From Lytechinus pictus (lineage: Eukaryota > Echinodermata > Echinoidea > Temnopleuroida > Toxopneustidae): a stretch of DNA of 64,000 bases. The stretch is taken from contig NC_087251.1 in the NCBI RefSeq assembly GCF_037042905.1, positions 44,083,373 to 44,147,372 on the forward strand, read 5' to 3'. Of this stretch, positions 47,001 to 58,298 are shown in pieces. Made by a program: the position numbers and the translations under genes. The notes beneath the pieces are model-generated. The model searched no databases. It was not told where the DNA came from and was given only the letters and a program-made list of their open reading frames with translations. Within the stretch, counting starts at the first letter, position 1; each line of letters starts with the position of its first letter.

Positions 47001-47144
47001 TATCTTTTAGTGGACTGCAGAAATCTGTTCAACTTGAAAAAAAAAATACTTATACAAGGTATGATTTGCATTATCTGGTCTGAAAAATTGCAGAGACTTG
47101 GGGCAAATATACTCGACTTAGAGAGAAGGGAGCTAATTGATTCT
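44039..47144. other. AT-rich spacer or long XPO1 3'UTR
   Basis: No coding exon with splice signals and no element with clear ends. AATAAA at 46615-46620 follows a T-rich stretch and could be a distal poly(A) signal. Confidence 0.5.
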
Positions 47145-47411
47145 TTAAAGGTTGACCCCAGAAAAATGTTGATTTGAATCAAGAGAGAAAAATCAAACGA
47201 GCAAAAAGCTGAAAATTTCATCAAAATCGGAAGTAAAATAAGAAAGTTATGACATTTTTAAGTTTTTGTTATTTTTCACAAAACAGAAACTACTGATAAA
47301 ACGTTAACACTTTCTTTACTTCCTATCATTTTTTTTAACGAAATTTCCCTCGTTATGCTATTTTTTGAAAATTCAAATCAACTTTTTACTCGGTTGGACT
47401 AGCCCTTTTAC
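47145..47411. mobile_element. Repeat family B, copy 3 (short form)
   Basis: Begins TTAAAGGTTGACCCC and ends TTGGACTAGCCCTTTTA. Only about 270 bp, so the middle is deleted, but the terminal arms (ATGTTGATTTGAATC / AAATCAACTTTTTAC) remain. Confidence 0.75.
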
Positions 47412-48916
47412 TCATATTGTTTTGGTGGGAAATACATTTATCTACTGCGTTTATTTAGCAATAGAGCGTGTCCCAAATAAAATGTCCCGCTCGTATAAAC
47501 ATTTGATGATTAAAAAAAAGTTTCATATGAAATGAAGTTCAAATATCTAAAAAAGCTTAATTTATAAATCGGGGGAGGGGCTGTATGGGCTTCACCCCCC
47601 CCCCCACTTTTTTTCTAAACCATGCTCAAAAACGTAAATAAGACCATCTGATTGCGATTTTTTATTGCATGGTCAGCCACGCCCCCACTTTATCATTATC
47701 TCCATCTCTAATTCATCATTCAAATTATGAACAGATATTACCATTCTGATTGATGTATTATTAATATGATTAGTTTTAAATCTGGGTTTTTCAAGTAATC
47801 TGCTTATGATGATCCTTTTAATTCTCCTGCAAATTGTGTTTGTTATAACAATTTGGTAGTAGATCAATTTTGTTTAGAAAGATATATATTTTCAGTTTTT
47901 ATCATTTTTTTTTCTATGATTCATGCATATCATGTTTGTTATGCAGGGCCCATAAGGGAATGATTTTTTTAACTGGGATGCTGCTGTAAATTTGGCCAGC
48001 AAAAAAAAAAAAAATTGTCATATTGTTACATTTCTCCACTTTTTAACAACCCCGCAGGCTACACAGAGCCAAGTTGTTAAGTTGTGGAAAATGTATTATA
48101 ATACTCGTATGAATGCAGAAGAAAAACAATAAAATCCGAGTCTAAGATCTAGAATGCACAAGGATGAAAAAAATTGCCATGTTTGATTCATGACTGATAT
48201 ATATTATGATTCGCGTATATTTCAATAACTGCATTCCAGCATCTATCCCTATTTTGCTGTTCTTCTGCGTGTTATAAGTTACCGAGTCAAGTTATATTGT
48301 AATAAAAAAAACCTTCTAAGACAATAAATGCGAGCGCGAAGCGGGTGCTATATTTTTTTTACGTGACCGTTGCAAAAAAAAAGATTGAGGACTGTTAGTT
48401 ACTAGGAATTTGATATGAATAGAATAGGCCTACGACTGATGCCTATCCTAATGCGACAACCGCGATCTCATTTTATAGCAACATCTGACTAACTCATGGG
48501 GGACTCTTTCAAGCACTTTAATCATGAGCAGGATGCGTATCTCACTTACAAAAAGATAAATCTTCGGAGCCCTGGGACTGGAAGCGGACGTAAAATGATC
48601 TTCATTTTTTAGTGAAACCTCTTCTTTTTTATTTGCTTTTAACATTTCTTTGGAACACGGTGACCTCGATTTTGTAGTGAAATCTTTGTTTTTCTTTTAT
48701 TTTCATACATCAGCACCCCAGTAAAAAGGCGTTCCCACGGTTATGGCAAAAATTGCACTTCAAAGCTGGGTTTCAAAACGATTTCTGTGCGCCGGAGTCC
48801 TGGCTTGCGACGGGAGCGCGAAGCGTATTTTTTTAAAAAAATACCCTATACTTGTAATAGACAGAAAGTTTATTCCAATTCTCCCCAGTCCTATACATGA
48901 AATTTGGAATATCTGT
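47412..48916. other. Spacer with hAT-type fragment and stray GCGCTTCGC cores
   Basis: About 47570-47690 resembles, inverted, the interior of the MITE at 19737-19870 (poly-C, then ATGGTCAGCCACGCCCCC). Inverse forms of the GC-rich core lie near 48330 and 48812. No gene. Confidence 0.5.
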
Positions 48917-49530
48917 CAAAGGTCAAGTCCACCCAAGAAAAATGTTGATTTGAATAAATAGAGAAAAATCAAACTAGTATAACGCTGAAAAGTTCATCAA
49001 ATCCGGATGTAAAATAAGTTATGGCATATTTTGAAGTTTCGCTTATTTTTTCACTTAACAGTTATATATGCACAAGTCAGTGACATGCATATGAGTCAGT
49101 CGATGATGTCCATCACTCACTATTTCTTTGGTTTTTCTGATTGTTTGAATTATACAATATTTCAATTTTTACAGATTTGACAATAATTAAGTAAGCCTAC
49201 CGAACTTGACAGAACTATAAAATGTTAAAACAATGGTATACACGTTCAAGGAGGAGTACAACTTTGTTTCATAGCTAGGACAACATGGAAAATTGGAATA
49301 TTTCATATAATAAAATACAAAAGAAATAGTGAGTGATGATGTCATCAGTCCCCTCATTTTTATACCGACCAGGATGTGAATAAAACTGAAATTATGCAAA
49401 ACTTAAAAACGTCGTAACTTTCTTATTTTTACATCCGATTTAGATGAAATTTTCAGAGTTATTCTTGTTGGATTTTTCTCTTTTTTTAATCAAATAAACT
49501 TTTTGTTGGGGTGGACTTGTCCTTATTTTA
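48917..49530. mobile_element. Repeat family B, copy 4
   Basis: Begins near AGGTCAAGTCCACCC and ends GTTGGGGTGGACTTGTCCTT. Inverted halves include CCGGATGTAAAATAAG and CTTATTTTTACATCCG. Confidence 0.8.
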
Positions 49531-50500
49531 AGACGCCTTCCATTCCCCCGTTCAAGCTGGGATCGCCGCCCTTCCGATCGAATTCGGATTCGACTGATGT
49601 GACCGATGCTAAGACAGATACATGTACTTGTATTGTAGGCCTACTACCCTATTATGCATATGGCCATAGACCGATGTCACTTTCCATGCACCGCGCCCCC
49701 TTTCGCATGCAGCAGTGCCACATTTGCCATGTTGGCAGTTGGCACTTCCATTTAGAAAACTCCTCTGCTGAGATCTCTTAAATGAAAGAGTTTCTTTTCA
49801 AAATTCCGAGCGTAATGATTTTTTTCCTTTTTGTAGAATAACTCAATCAGTTTGAATTAAATTATCAAAAGCGGGAAATATGATATTTATATGTATTAAT
49901 GTATAAGAAAGTAAATTACAGAGGGAGTAACAAGAACTTATGGTTTTATGATATCAGACACATGCTGTAATTCGTCCAAACACAGGGCAAAATGGCACAT
50001 CAACCAATCAACAATGCTTTCATATGCTACGACGGTCTCTGACTCGTAGTCATATTTGTACTGCTTCCGGGTTTCTGTGCAGTATACAGTATATACCGAC
50101 TGTACTCGTACGTACTCTCCGAGCTAAGTCGATGAACTTGGTCCTCTCCGTTTAAGATCTTGAACGATTCTGCTATGCTTATGGAGGATTGATATCAATA
50201 TTTCCTTTGTATTTTCAACGTTGGTTGTCATCGACGTCGTTTCCTAGATTTGTGTAAGTTTATTTGGGCATGCCTTTATTTGTGTGAGTACAAACATCAT
50301 TGAAATAATCTTAATTATGAAGGAACAAGTTTCTTTTTTTTTATTCAGACTCGGTCACGTCAGCTCAGCTCAGGCTCAGCCTCAGCAGAGCAGAGAATCA
50401 TTCGCACTGCCACCAGGGGCAGGGCAGTGCCAGTGCACTGAAGGCTGTTCTGTGCAATGCACGAGCGAATACGTTAGCAGACTTTGGGAGTTTGGCAGAA
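49531..50500 (+). other. Non-coding stretch, possible distal promoter
   Basis: No gene seen. Around 50049-50256 a CpG-containing segment with TATATA (near 50090) ends in a donor-like TGT|GTAAGTT at 50252/50254. It could be a first exon of the RRBP1/kinectin-like gene, but this is weak inference. Confidence 0.3.
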
Positions 50501-51198
50501 CTTCATCATGTACCTCAGGCTCAGGCGATGTTCGTGCAGCTAGGCTCCACTCCACTACCGCTACACTACGCTCTACCTACCCGAACATCGGGACCATGAT
50601 TTTGAACCATTTCGGATATTACCGTCTACCGAGTCACAAAGGTGGGATGGCAATCATGATAATCGTAAAAATTAAACAAACAAAATATAACGAAAAAGAT
50701 GATTGACTTAATAATAATATCTTACTCTACACCCGTATTTCACTCCGTTTCCATCCTCCAGCTCCAGTTATCCTCAAAATTGGTGATTTTGGGCCAGTAT
50801 CTTTTTCCTCACACGTATTATTCACGGCCGATTTCAAAACATCTCATGCGATCGGTCGCTGATATCGATCGCGATCGCATGCGATGTTTTGAAATCGGCC
50901 GTGAATAACACGTGTGAGGAAAAAGATACTGGCCCAAAATCACCAATTTTGAGGATAACCGGAGGATGGACACGGAGTGAAATACGGGTGTAGAGTAAGA
51001 TATTAAGTCATTCATATCCCTCGTTATATTTTTTTTCTTTAATTTTTACGATAATCATGATTGCCATCCCACCTTTTAATGACTCGGAATATCCGATCTA
51101 GTTGACTGTCCCGATGTTCGGGTAGGTGGAGTGTAGTGTAGCGGTAGTGAAGTGGAGTGGAGCCTGCACGAACATCGCCTGAGGTAAACTTCATGAAG
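50501..51198. repeat. Large palindrome, arms about 330-350 bp
   Basis: Left arm about 50501-50854, loop 50855-50871, right arm 50872-51198. Landmarks are mirrored in order: GGCGATGTTCGTGCAG, CCCGAACATCGGGA, GGTGGGATGGCAATCATGAT, TCTTACTCTACACCCGTATT, TTGGTGATTTTGGGCCAGTA and ACGGCCGATTTCAAAACAT on the left all reappear inverted on the right. Arms differ by scattered substitutions and short indels (for example CTCATGCG against CGCATGCG). The frame at 50284-50706 and the paired frames at the centre are arm readings, not genes. Confidence 0.92.
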
Positions 51199-51208
51199 CT
51201 TCTTCAGT

Positions 51209-51290
51209 TCTAGACCAAAAGCTTCAGTCTCTGTATTTTGGTTGTTCCGCTGAACTACGTTGGCTCCACTCACAAATACATAGACTGAAG
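51209..51290 (-). repeat. Small hairpin element, copy 2 (reverse orientation)
   Basis: Inverse of 19031-19110: TCTAGACCAAAAGCTTC, TCTCTGT, GTTCCGCTGAACT, GTTGGCTCCACTCA. It begins about ten bases after the large palindrome. Confidence 0.75.
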
Positions 51291-51322
51291 TCTGAAGAGC
51301 TTGGACTCCCGTACGTACAGCT

Positions 51323-51654
51323 AGCCTGGAGGCGTCTGGCCTGGGGAGTAAAAGTCATCTACTCTACGTAGGCTTACTCCCCACTGACGCCTGGGAAACC
51401 AAGGTATATTCATGCACGTACGGCCACGAAACCTGAAACTTTCGCCCCCGAGATTTCTACTTTCCCTCTAAAAGATCTAGCCCTAAAACATGTACATGGG
51501 GTTCAACTTCATTTCCAACATTTCTGCGATATCGATTTCGTTTTTAAAGAAGGATTCAATAAGAAAACGAGAAAAATGTTATGAAAAGATGGGAGAGCTT
51601 AGGGCCGTGTTTACGTCGCCATCTTGATTTCTTTGTCTTCCGCTTGGCGACAGC
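51323..51654 (+). repeat. Promoter-like duplicated unit 1
   Basis: Matches 51981-52359 in order: AGCC-GGAGGC, GCTTACTC, 'gatttctactttcc', 'taaaagatctagccct', 'catgtacatgg', 'aaaaatgttatgaaaaga', then GTCGCCATCTT (51615-51625), 'ttgatttctttgtctt' and CGCTTGGCGA. GCCATCTT is a YY1-type motif often found at transcription starts. Confidence 0.8.
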
Positions 51655-51980
51655 ACGCAATCGCGTGACCTCAGTGAGACAAAATTTTGGGTGGAAAAAA
51701 TCATGCTTTTGTTGGTGTTTTGTTCTTTTGCAAAGCAAGTCTCCAATATGGGAGATTGTCTTCCATATTGGAAAGAGTCTCCCATATTGGCCGTGCGCCT
51801 CTACTGTTAGCTAAGGGAGTAATAAGTTGCACATTACCTGGCATGAAACTGAAATGCCAAAGCAAAATTAAAGGGAAATCAAATTCAAAACTAACCCAGG
51901 GAGCTCCGGCCTGCCGGAGACCAGGACTTGTCCGTGTAATACTAGGCAGACATGGGTACTCTCCAAAATGGGGTAGAATT

Positions 51981-52359
51981 AGCCAGGAGGCTTCTAGAGA
52001 GTAAAAATAATTTACTAACGTATGCTTACTCTCAACAAAGCCAGGTATTCGATCCCATTCATCTACACGCACCGCCAAAAAACCTCAAACTTTCACCCCT
52101 GTGATTTCTACTTTCCTTCTAAAAGATCTAGCCCTGAATCATGTACATGGAATACAACTTCATTTCCGACATTTCTACGATATTGATTTCATTTTTTAAC
52201 AAGAATTCATTCAAAAAACATGAAAAATGTTATGAAAAGACGGTAAAAAATCACCACCGTGTTTATGTCGCCATCTTCTTCTTCCTCCGCTGATCCCGGA
52301 GATCTACAGCTGGTTGCTGCATTGTTGCATTGTTGATTTCATTGTCTTTCGCTTGGCGA
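51981..52359 (+). repeat. Promoter-like duplicated unit 2
   Basis: Second copy, about 658 bp downstream of unit 1. It has the same GTCGCCATCTT at 52266-52276, but with about 55 extra bases between that motif and 'ttgatttcattgtctttcgcttggcga'. It lies about 430 bp before the first known coding exon of the RRBP1/kinectin-like gene, so one or both units may hold its promoter or first exon. Confidence 0.8.
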
Positions 52360-52430
52360 AAGACAATCGAATCAATCAAATATATGGATGAAGTTCTATT
52401 GTGACACAGAATCCTGACATCGAGGCACCA

Positions 52431-52524
52431 ACTGGACCCTCATAAAAAGGAAAAGTTATACCTCCATGTCGCGTTTGAAGGAGAACGAACGAGACAGAAC
52501 TTTTCCTTTTTTTGAGGGTCCAGT
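52431..52524. repeat. 27-bp-arm hairpin
   Basis: ACTGGACCCTCATAAAAAGG then AAAAGTT at 52431-52457 pairs with the inverse at 52498-52524 around a 40-base loop. Likely a tiny MITE; the arms are almost perfect. Confidence 0.85.
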
Positions 52525-52790
52525 TTTCTCCATATAGTCAGATTGTTGACAAAGTGGCATAACAGTTATGCTATTAGCAGGTCGTTTAATTGGCATTTAA
52601 ACTTTTTGACTCAATCTCAAACATGTTGATTATTGATAACAAGTGGTTGCAGAGAACTAGTGGATATAAAGGTGACATTCTCTTAACTATTTTTTTCCTT
52701 ATGAACATTTTGCAATCATAGTCTCTTTTAAATGTGGTATAAATAATGATTATAAAAATTATGTTTCTATTCTTGAAAACAGAAATCATC

Positions 52791-53135
52791 ATGGTAGTTG
52801 ATCTGTACGAACCACAGTACCTGGCCCTCATTGTGTTTGGGGGCTTTGTGGCACTCTCCTTCGTGGTCTACGCGTTCTCAGCTTTCGGAATACAAGAGAA
52901 GTCGTACGAGCAAGCTGTTGCCGAGCAACGGGCGAGGCTGGAGAAGGAGCAGATACAGCAGAGAGAAGGCAAGCGTCAGAAGCGCAAGCAATTCTTTGAG
53001 AAGAAGAAACGCGAGCGGGAAAAGCATGATAGCTCTCCAGGAATTCTGCGCCAGGAGGTTGCACAGGCCATTGATCCGTACGTGGAAGAGATGGAACAGG
53101 CACCTCCATCTCCACCACCAGTCAAGGAGGAGAAG
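52791..53135 (+). CDS. RRBP1/kinectin-like coding exon 1
   Basis: Exon starts at 52783 after CTTGAAAACAG; ATG at 52791. Encodes residues 1-115 (membrane anchor and basic segment). Donor AAG|GTGAAT at 53135/53136, phase 0. An in-frame ATG at 52746 lies before the acceptor and would add IMFLFL residues unlike the family, so it is not chosen. Confidence 0.82.
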
Positions 53136-56100
53136 GTGAATACTTTAAATGTGTCAAAAATATTAGAAATTAATCTCTAACTTTAAAAAAAAATTCTTGT
53201 TTGTAATGTACCTTATGCACAGGATGTCATAATCTCATAACACCCTCCCTCAGGGACTGTAGGTATCTGCGTAAAAGGAGTTGTCAAAGATCAGCCAACT
53301 GCAGATGTCCAGTGTATGCAAGGCAATGGCTTCCGCCTCTAAGATTGCGGTGTCATGACGTCCAAGCACCCACCCCCAGCAAAAAAAAAGAAGGAATTCT
53401 ATTCTTGATTGTGAGATGTATTTTATTCCACTTTGAGACTAGTAGAATGAGTGAAATCTCTTTGATTTGAGACCAAATACTTGTTGGATTAGACATGTAT
53501 TTAAGATTACAACCAATATTAATTTAAGGCTGATAAGCAAGATACATCAAAACTTTGAAAGAAACTTAAAGTTCAAGTCCACCCCAGGAAAATGCTGACT
53601 TGAATAAATAGAGAAAAATCAAACTAGCATAGTGCTGAAAATGTCATCAAAATCGGATGTAAAGTAAGAAAGTTATGACATTATAAAGTTTCGCTTATTT
53701 TTCACAAAACAGTGATATGCACAACTAGGTGAGTCAGTCGATGATGTCCATCACTCACTATTTCTTTTGTGTTTTTATTGTTTGAATTATACATTATTTC
53801 ATTTTTTATATATTTGACAATAAGGACCAACTTGACAGAGCCATATAGTTTTAAAAAAATGCTAATTCCACATTTTCAGCGAGGAATTAATCATTGTATC
53901 ACTTGACAATGAGGAGAAAATTAGAATATTTCATATTTCATATAATAAAATACAAAAGAAATAGTGAGTGGATGACGTCATAGTCTCCTCATTTGCATAC
54001 CAGCCAGGATGTGCATATAACTGTTTTTTTGTCTCACCTGCATAGCAGAGTGAGACTATAGGCGCCGCTTTTCCGACGGCGGCGGCGGCGGCGGCGTCAA
54101 CACCAAATCTTAACCTGAGGTTAAGTTTTTGAAATGACAGCATAACTTAGAAAGTATATGGACCTAGTTCATGAAACTTGGCCATAAGGTTAATCGAGTA
54201 TTACTGAACATCCTGCCTGAGTTTCATGTCACATGACCAAGGTCAAAGGTCATTTAGGGTCAATGAACTTAGACCATGTTGGGGGAATCAACATCAAAAT
54301 CTTAACCTAAGGTTAAGTTTTTGAAATTTCATCATAACTTAGAAAATATATGGACCTAGTTCATGAAACTTATACATAAGGTTAATCAAGTATCACTGAA
54401 CATCCTGCTTGAGTTTCACATCACATGACCAAGGTCAAAGGTCATTTAGGGTCAATGAACTTTGGCCGAATTGGGGGTATCTGTTGAATTACCATCATAA
54501 CTTTGAAAGTTTATGGATCTGATTCATGAAACTTGGACATAATAGTAATCAAGTATTACTGAACATCCTGTGCAAGTTTCAGGTCACATGATCAAGGTCA
54601 AAGGTCATTTAGGGTCAATGAACTTTGGCCAAATTGGGGTATTTGTTGAATTACAGCCATAAATTTGAAAGTGTGTTGGTCTAGTTCATAAAACTTGGAC
54701 ATAATAGTAATCAAGTATTACTGAACATCCTGTGCGAGTTTCAGGTCACATGATCAAGGTCAAAGGTCATGTAAGGTCAAAGAACTTTGGCCACGTTGGG
54801 GGTATTTGTTGAATTGCCATCATATCTCTATAAGTGTATTGGTCTAGTTCATAAAACGTGGAAATAAGAGTAACCAAGTATCACTGAACATCTTGTGCGA
54901 GTTATAGTAGTTTTCAAAATCAGCACTGCTGCTATATTGAATCGCGTGATGCAGGTGAGACGGCCAGAGGCATTCCACTTGTTTAATTAAGCGAAACTTT
55001 GAAATGTCATAACTTATTTTACATTCGATTTTGATGAAATTTTCAGTGTTATGCTCGTTGGGTTTTTCTTTTTTTATTCAAATCAACTTTTTGTTGGGGT
55101 GGACTTGTCCTTTAAAGAAATGGGAATGAGCCATCCGTTTCCTATGCAAGGTTGTCGCATCTTAAATGAATCTTGACGACTCGTCTGCATAACCTGATTT
55201 TTTACATCAACGTTTTAAGCTGTTCTTGCTCATCAGTTTATTCACTTTATATTAGGCAAAACAAACTCTTTGATGATGAATGTAAAACTTCATATAGCAT
55301 TTGTGTATTCTGGTCATGATAACCGAGCCTTTGGTTTCTTTTCCTGTAGGACATGTTTTATAGTCTCTCTTACCGAAGTAAATTTGGAAATTTCTTATTT
55401 TGATTTGTAGGTGAAGCCAGAGAAGGTGAAGCCATCGCCAAAGAAACCCAAGCAGCCAAAGCCTCCGAAGCAGTCGCCCGTTGAAGAGACCATCTTTGAG
55501 GCCAAACCTGCACCAGTTCAGGAAACCCTTCCTCCTCCGAAAGAAGCTCATACAACCAAGAGCAAGCCACCAAAGGTATCGTATAATTATTGAAGTGTTT
55601 TTTTTTTTTTTGATGTTGCAAATGAAGTTTGTCGGGATCTTGACTTACCTAATTTTGGCATTGAAGTTGTTCATTTGACACTTTGACATTTTTGATAATA
55701 ATTATTACTTGCTTATATCACAAATCTCTATAAAGCTGTCTACAATAAATACAGCATAAGTACCTTTAGATGGCACTTTACTCACAGTCATGTTATGATA
55801 TGCTCTTCTTTTTTTTATCTGATAATGAATCCAAACTTTGAAAATTGATAATCTTCAGATATACCAAAACTTTATAAAAAACCAACCCCAAAATATATAA
55901 TTCCTCTTTAAAAGAAATATGTGATTGAGAAGATAGCAGCCACACGAATTTGACTTAAAGATAACCATAAATTATATCATGTTATGTAATGTTCACTTGA
56001 ATTTTACTGTTATATTTTGTGAATTTCTTTTTTATAGCAAGAATTGAGAAGTGTATTCAATTATCCGTTTTAACGGGCACAATAATTGAAATGAAATGCA

Positions 56101-56267
56101 TATTCTCTGTCATCTTAAGAATAAATTCTGATTATTTTAATTTCCCCACTAGGTTGTTGAAGAGCAGGTGCAGAAGAATGAAGCACCGGAAGTGGCTGCT
56201 GCAGCACCACCCCTGGCTTCTCCTAGCAAAGCCAAGGCTAAGGCAAAGACTGCTGCTGGTGATGGAG
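52791..56267 (+). CDS. Ribosome-binding protein 1 / kinectin-like ER membrane protein, 5' part
   Basis: Three exons join in frame to 208 residues plus one base, then run off the window. The N-terminus (MVVDLYEPQYLALIVFGGFV) gives a lumenal stub and a single membrane anchor over about residues 10-32. IQEKSYEQAVAEQRAR follows, closely like the KETSYEEALANQRKE region of RRBP1 (p180). Next come a strongly basic coiled segment (about 50-85) and a Lys/Pro/Ala/Glu-rich low-complexity region (about 100-208), as in RRBP1 and kinectin before their coiled coils. The family binds ribosomes, microtubules or kinesin at the rough ER. RRBP1 and kinectin cannot be separated with only the N-terminal part, so no symbol is given. 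Confidence 0.8.
53566..55115. mobile_element. Repeat family B, copy 5, split by repeat A
   Basis: Begins TTAAAGTTCAAGTCCACCCC and ends GGGGTGGACTTGTCCTTTAA; both ends have TTAA. Between 54031 and 54982 it is interrupted by a complete family A repeat. First coding intron of the RRBP1/kinectin-like gene. Confidence 0.85.
54031..54982 (+). repeat. Repeat family A, copy 3 (intact, nested)
   Basis: Runs from GTCTCACCTGCATAGCAGAG to CATTCCACTTGTT. Four perfect DR1 motifs at 54240-54252, 54432-54444, 54595-54607 and 54757-54769. It closely parallels copy 2 and supplies the empty site for the hAT insertion in that copy. Confidence 0.88.
55411..55575 (+). CDS. RRBP1/kinectin-like coding exon 2
   Basis: Encodes residues 116-170, Lys/Pro-rich (KPKQPKPPKQSPVEE). 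Acceptor TTGATTTGTAG, donor AAG|GTATCG, phase 0. Confidence 0.82.
56153..56267 (+). CDS. RRBP1/kinectin-like coding exon 3
   Basis: Encodes residues 171-208 and one base of the next codon (VVEEQVQKNEAPEVAAAAPP, KAKAKAKTAAGDG). Acceptor TTCCCCACTAG, donor GAG|GTAAGA, phase 1. No convincing phase-compatible exon follows within 56.3-64 kb. Confidence 0.8.
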
Positions 56268-58116
56268 GTAAGATATCAGTTTAGTTTCAGTTTATTTCCA
56301 TAATTCACATATATACAAACATTTTACATTGGCTGACATGGGTATAACACATCATAAAATGAAATAAATGGTTCTTGAGACAAATAGGAGTTTACACACA
56401 ATAAGAATTAAAACCAGTGAAGAATGAAGGGGCCTATCAAAGTTGAAAGCATAGCTTGTGAGTTATAGGCCCCAGAGGAGAATAGAAAAATTGGTAAGAC
56501 TAGGATATTATCAAGAAAATGTCAAATCAAAACAAGTAAGTAGTCGATATAAGTAATGAACCAGTTGGTTTATACATATCTGTAGCACGCCCTAAAGGAA
56601 GAATAATAGTTTTGAGGGAGACGTGGTAGTAGAAGATAAAAATCGAATTGGAGTGCTATGTATAGCTCTTTTGCACGCAACTAGGAATTCAAGTGCGACT
56701 CAGAGTTACCCTTAAATTGCTGTGATACACTCTAATAAAAGTTTATTAGTTAATTAATATCATTATCTAAAGAGGCTGTCGCAACTTCTGGATAATTCAG
56801 CCAATGTTTGCTGACAAAAGTAAGGCAAGTCGTTTTAGGAGACGTTTATCTACATTTGCCACTGTTAACCCAGGTGTAGTACTATCAGCCAATCAGATAA
56901 AATGATTTCAGTAGCTTATAACTGTTATTGTAAATTTGTTACAAGTTTTATGAAACGGACCCTAGGTGTCTGAACTTTTGGCCAAGATCAGTACGAGTTC
57001 AGGGTCATGTATGTGCACAAAGTTATGAACAGTGTGTTGTAAAAGACTTACAATGTGATGTGCATATTATCCCTATGATTACTCTTTGAGAGGGCCTGTA
57101 TTACTGTTAACTAGATGGGGATGTCATGAATTCCCTTTTTTTATAAGGTTCATAAAGTAGTATTTATTGTCCAATCGAAATTTGCATTTTTGCATGGTAT
57201 TTTGAACGCATTAAACACAACATAAAAAATGAACATTTTACAAAAAGCTAAACACTGACATGTGTAGACAATCCTAGTATACATGAATATACGTGCATGG
57301 GATTGAGATGTTTTTCTCGTACATGTACATCATGGAACTACAAATATTCAAATTTTCTGTTCAAAGTTGTGTAACTGGATCTAATCATTTAATCCAAGAG
57401 AGTTCTACTGCTCTATACAATGAAGCAAGTTTTTCTTGTATCCTTATGATGTATATCATGTACTATCAGTGCATGTATATTCATGTTTTTGTATATTATT
57501 GACAAAATACAACTGTCAATACTCAATGCAATAGAGAAATTAAATATTCTTTATTCTGAAAAGAAAGTAAAAGACAGTTAACATAATATATTTTTGAGAA
57601 CAATTTATAATACCAAAAAGGAATATAAAGGAATGATTTAAATATGGTAGCTTGGAAAGTTTAATCCTTATGAAGGTTGCATTATGTGTAATAGCTATAA
57701 ATGTACAGAAAGACAACTCATGTGCTTCCTACAATGTACATGTGTACATGCAATGATATGTGTATGCTTTATGAATATTGATTTCTGTGTGAATGCTGTG
57801 ACATTTGGGTGATGATGGGGGATCTACATGGATATATTCCATGTGACCCCGTGCATGGGCTACCTTGTGGATCATACATCTTCTAGTGGGGAGCTTTAAT
57901 ACTTCTCACTGTTCATAGTGTACATAACTCCTTCTTCCTGTCTTGTAATACATCATAGACCTTGTAACACATTGACTGCTTCAAGCCATAACAACAGTCT
58001 GCCCATTAGTCAGTCCTAGCAAACCCAGGAAATTCAAATCATCAAAATACCTGTGAAGGAAACATGTTTCTGTAGGGTTTGGCACTAGTGGTCACCCAGG
58101 GTATATTTGACCTCTG
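56268..58116. other. Intron sequence without gene
   Basis: AT-rich; no exon or element with clear ends. TATGAAACGG near 56950 resembles the terminus of the next MITE but no partner was found. Confidence 0.5.
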
Positions 58117-58298
58117 GGGGCCGTTTCATAAAGCCGTTTGTAAGTTAATAGTGACTTTAAGAACCGACTGGTGATCCTTTCTTGTGATAAATAATATTCA
58201 CCATTAAATGTTCATTGGTGATTATGTAGCGCGTAAGAAAGGATCACCAGTTCTTAAAAGTCGCTCTTAACTTACGAACAGCTTTATGAAACGGCCCC
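58117..58298. mobile_element. MITE with GGGGCCGTTTCATAAAGC ends
   Basis: Almost the whole element is one inverted repeat: GGGGCCGTTTCATAAAGC, TAAGTTAA and ACTGGTGATCCTTTCTT on the left return inverted on the right, around an AT-rich loop of about 60 bases. Confidence 0.88.

Noticed and set aside
50284..50706. 140-aa open frame near 50.3 kb
   Set aside because: It reads into the left arm of the large palindrome; composition is repeat-like and the mirrored arm gives similar accidental frames.
51733..51790. CCATATTGG words as SRF CArG boxes
   Set aside because: The A/T core is five bases, not six, and the words are part of a local imperfect inverted repeat.
9762..54982. Family A repeats as a CRISPR-like or satellite array
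   Set aside because: Units are about 155 bp, diverged, without uniform spacers, and lie in dispersed copies with shared ends.
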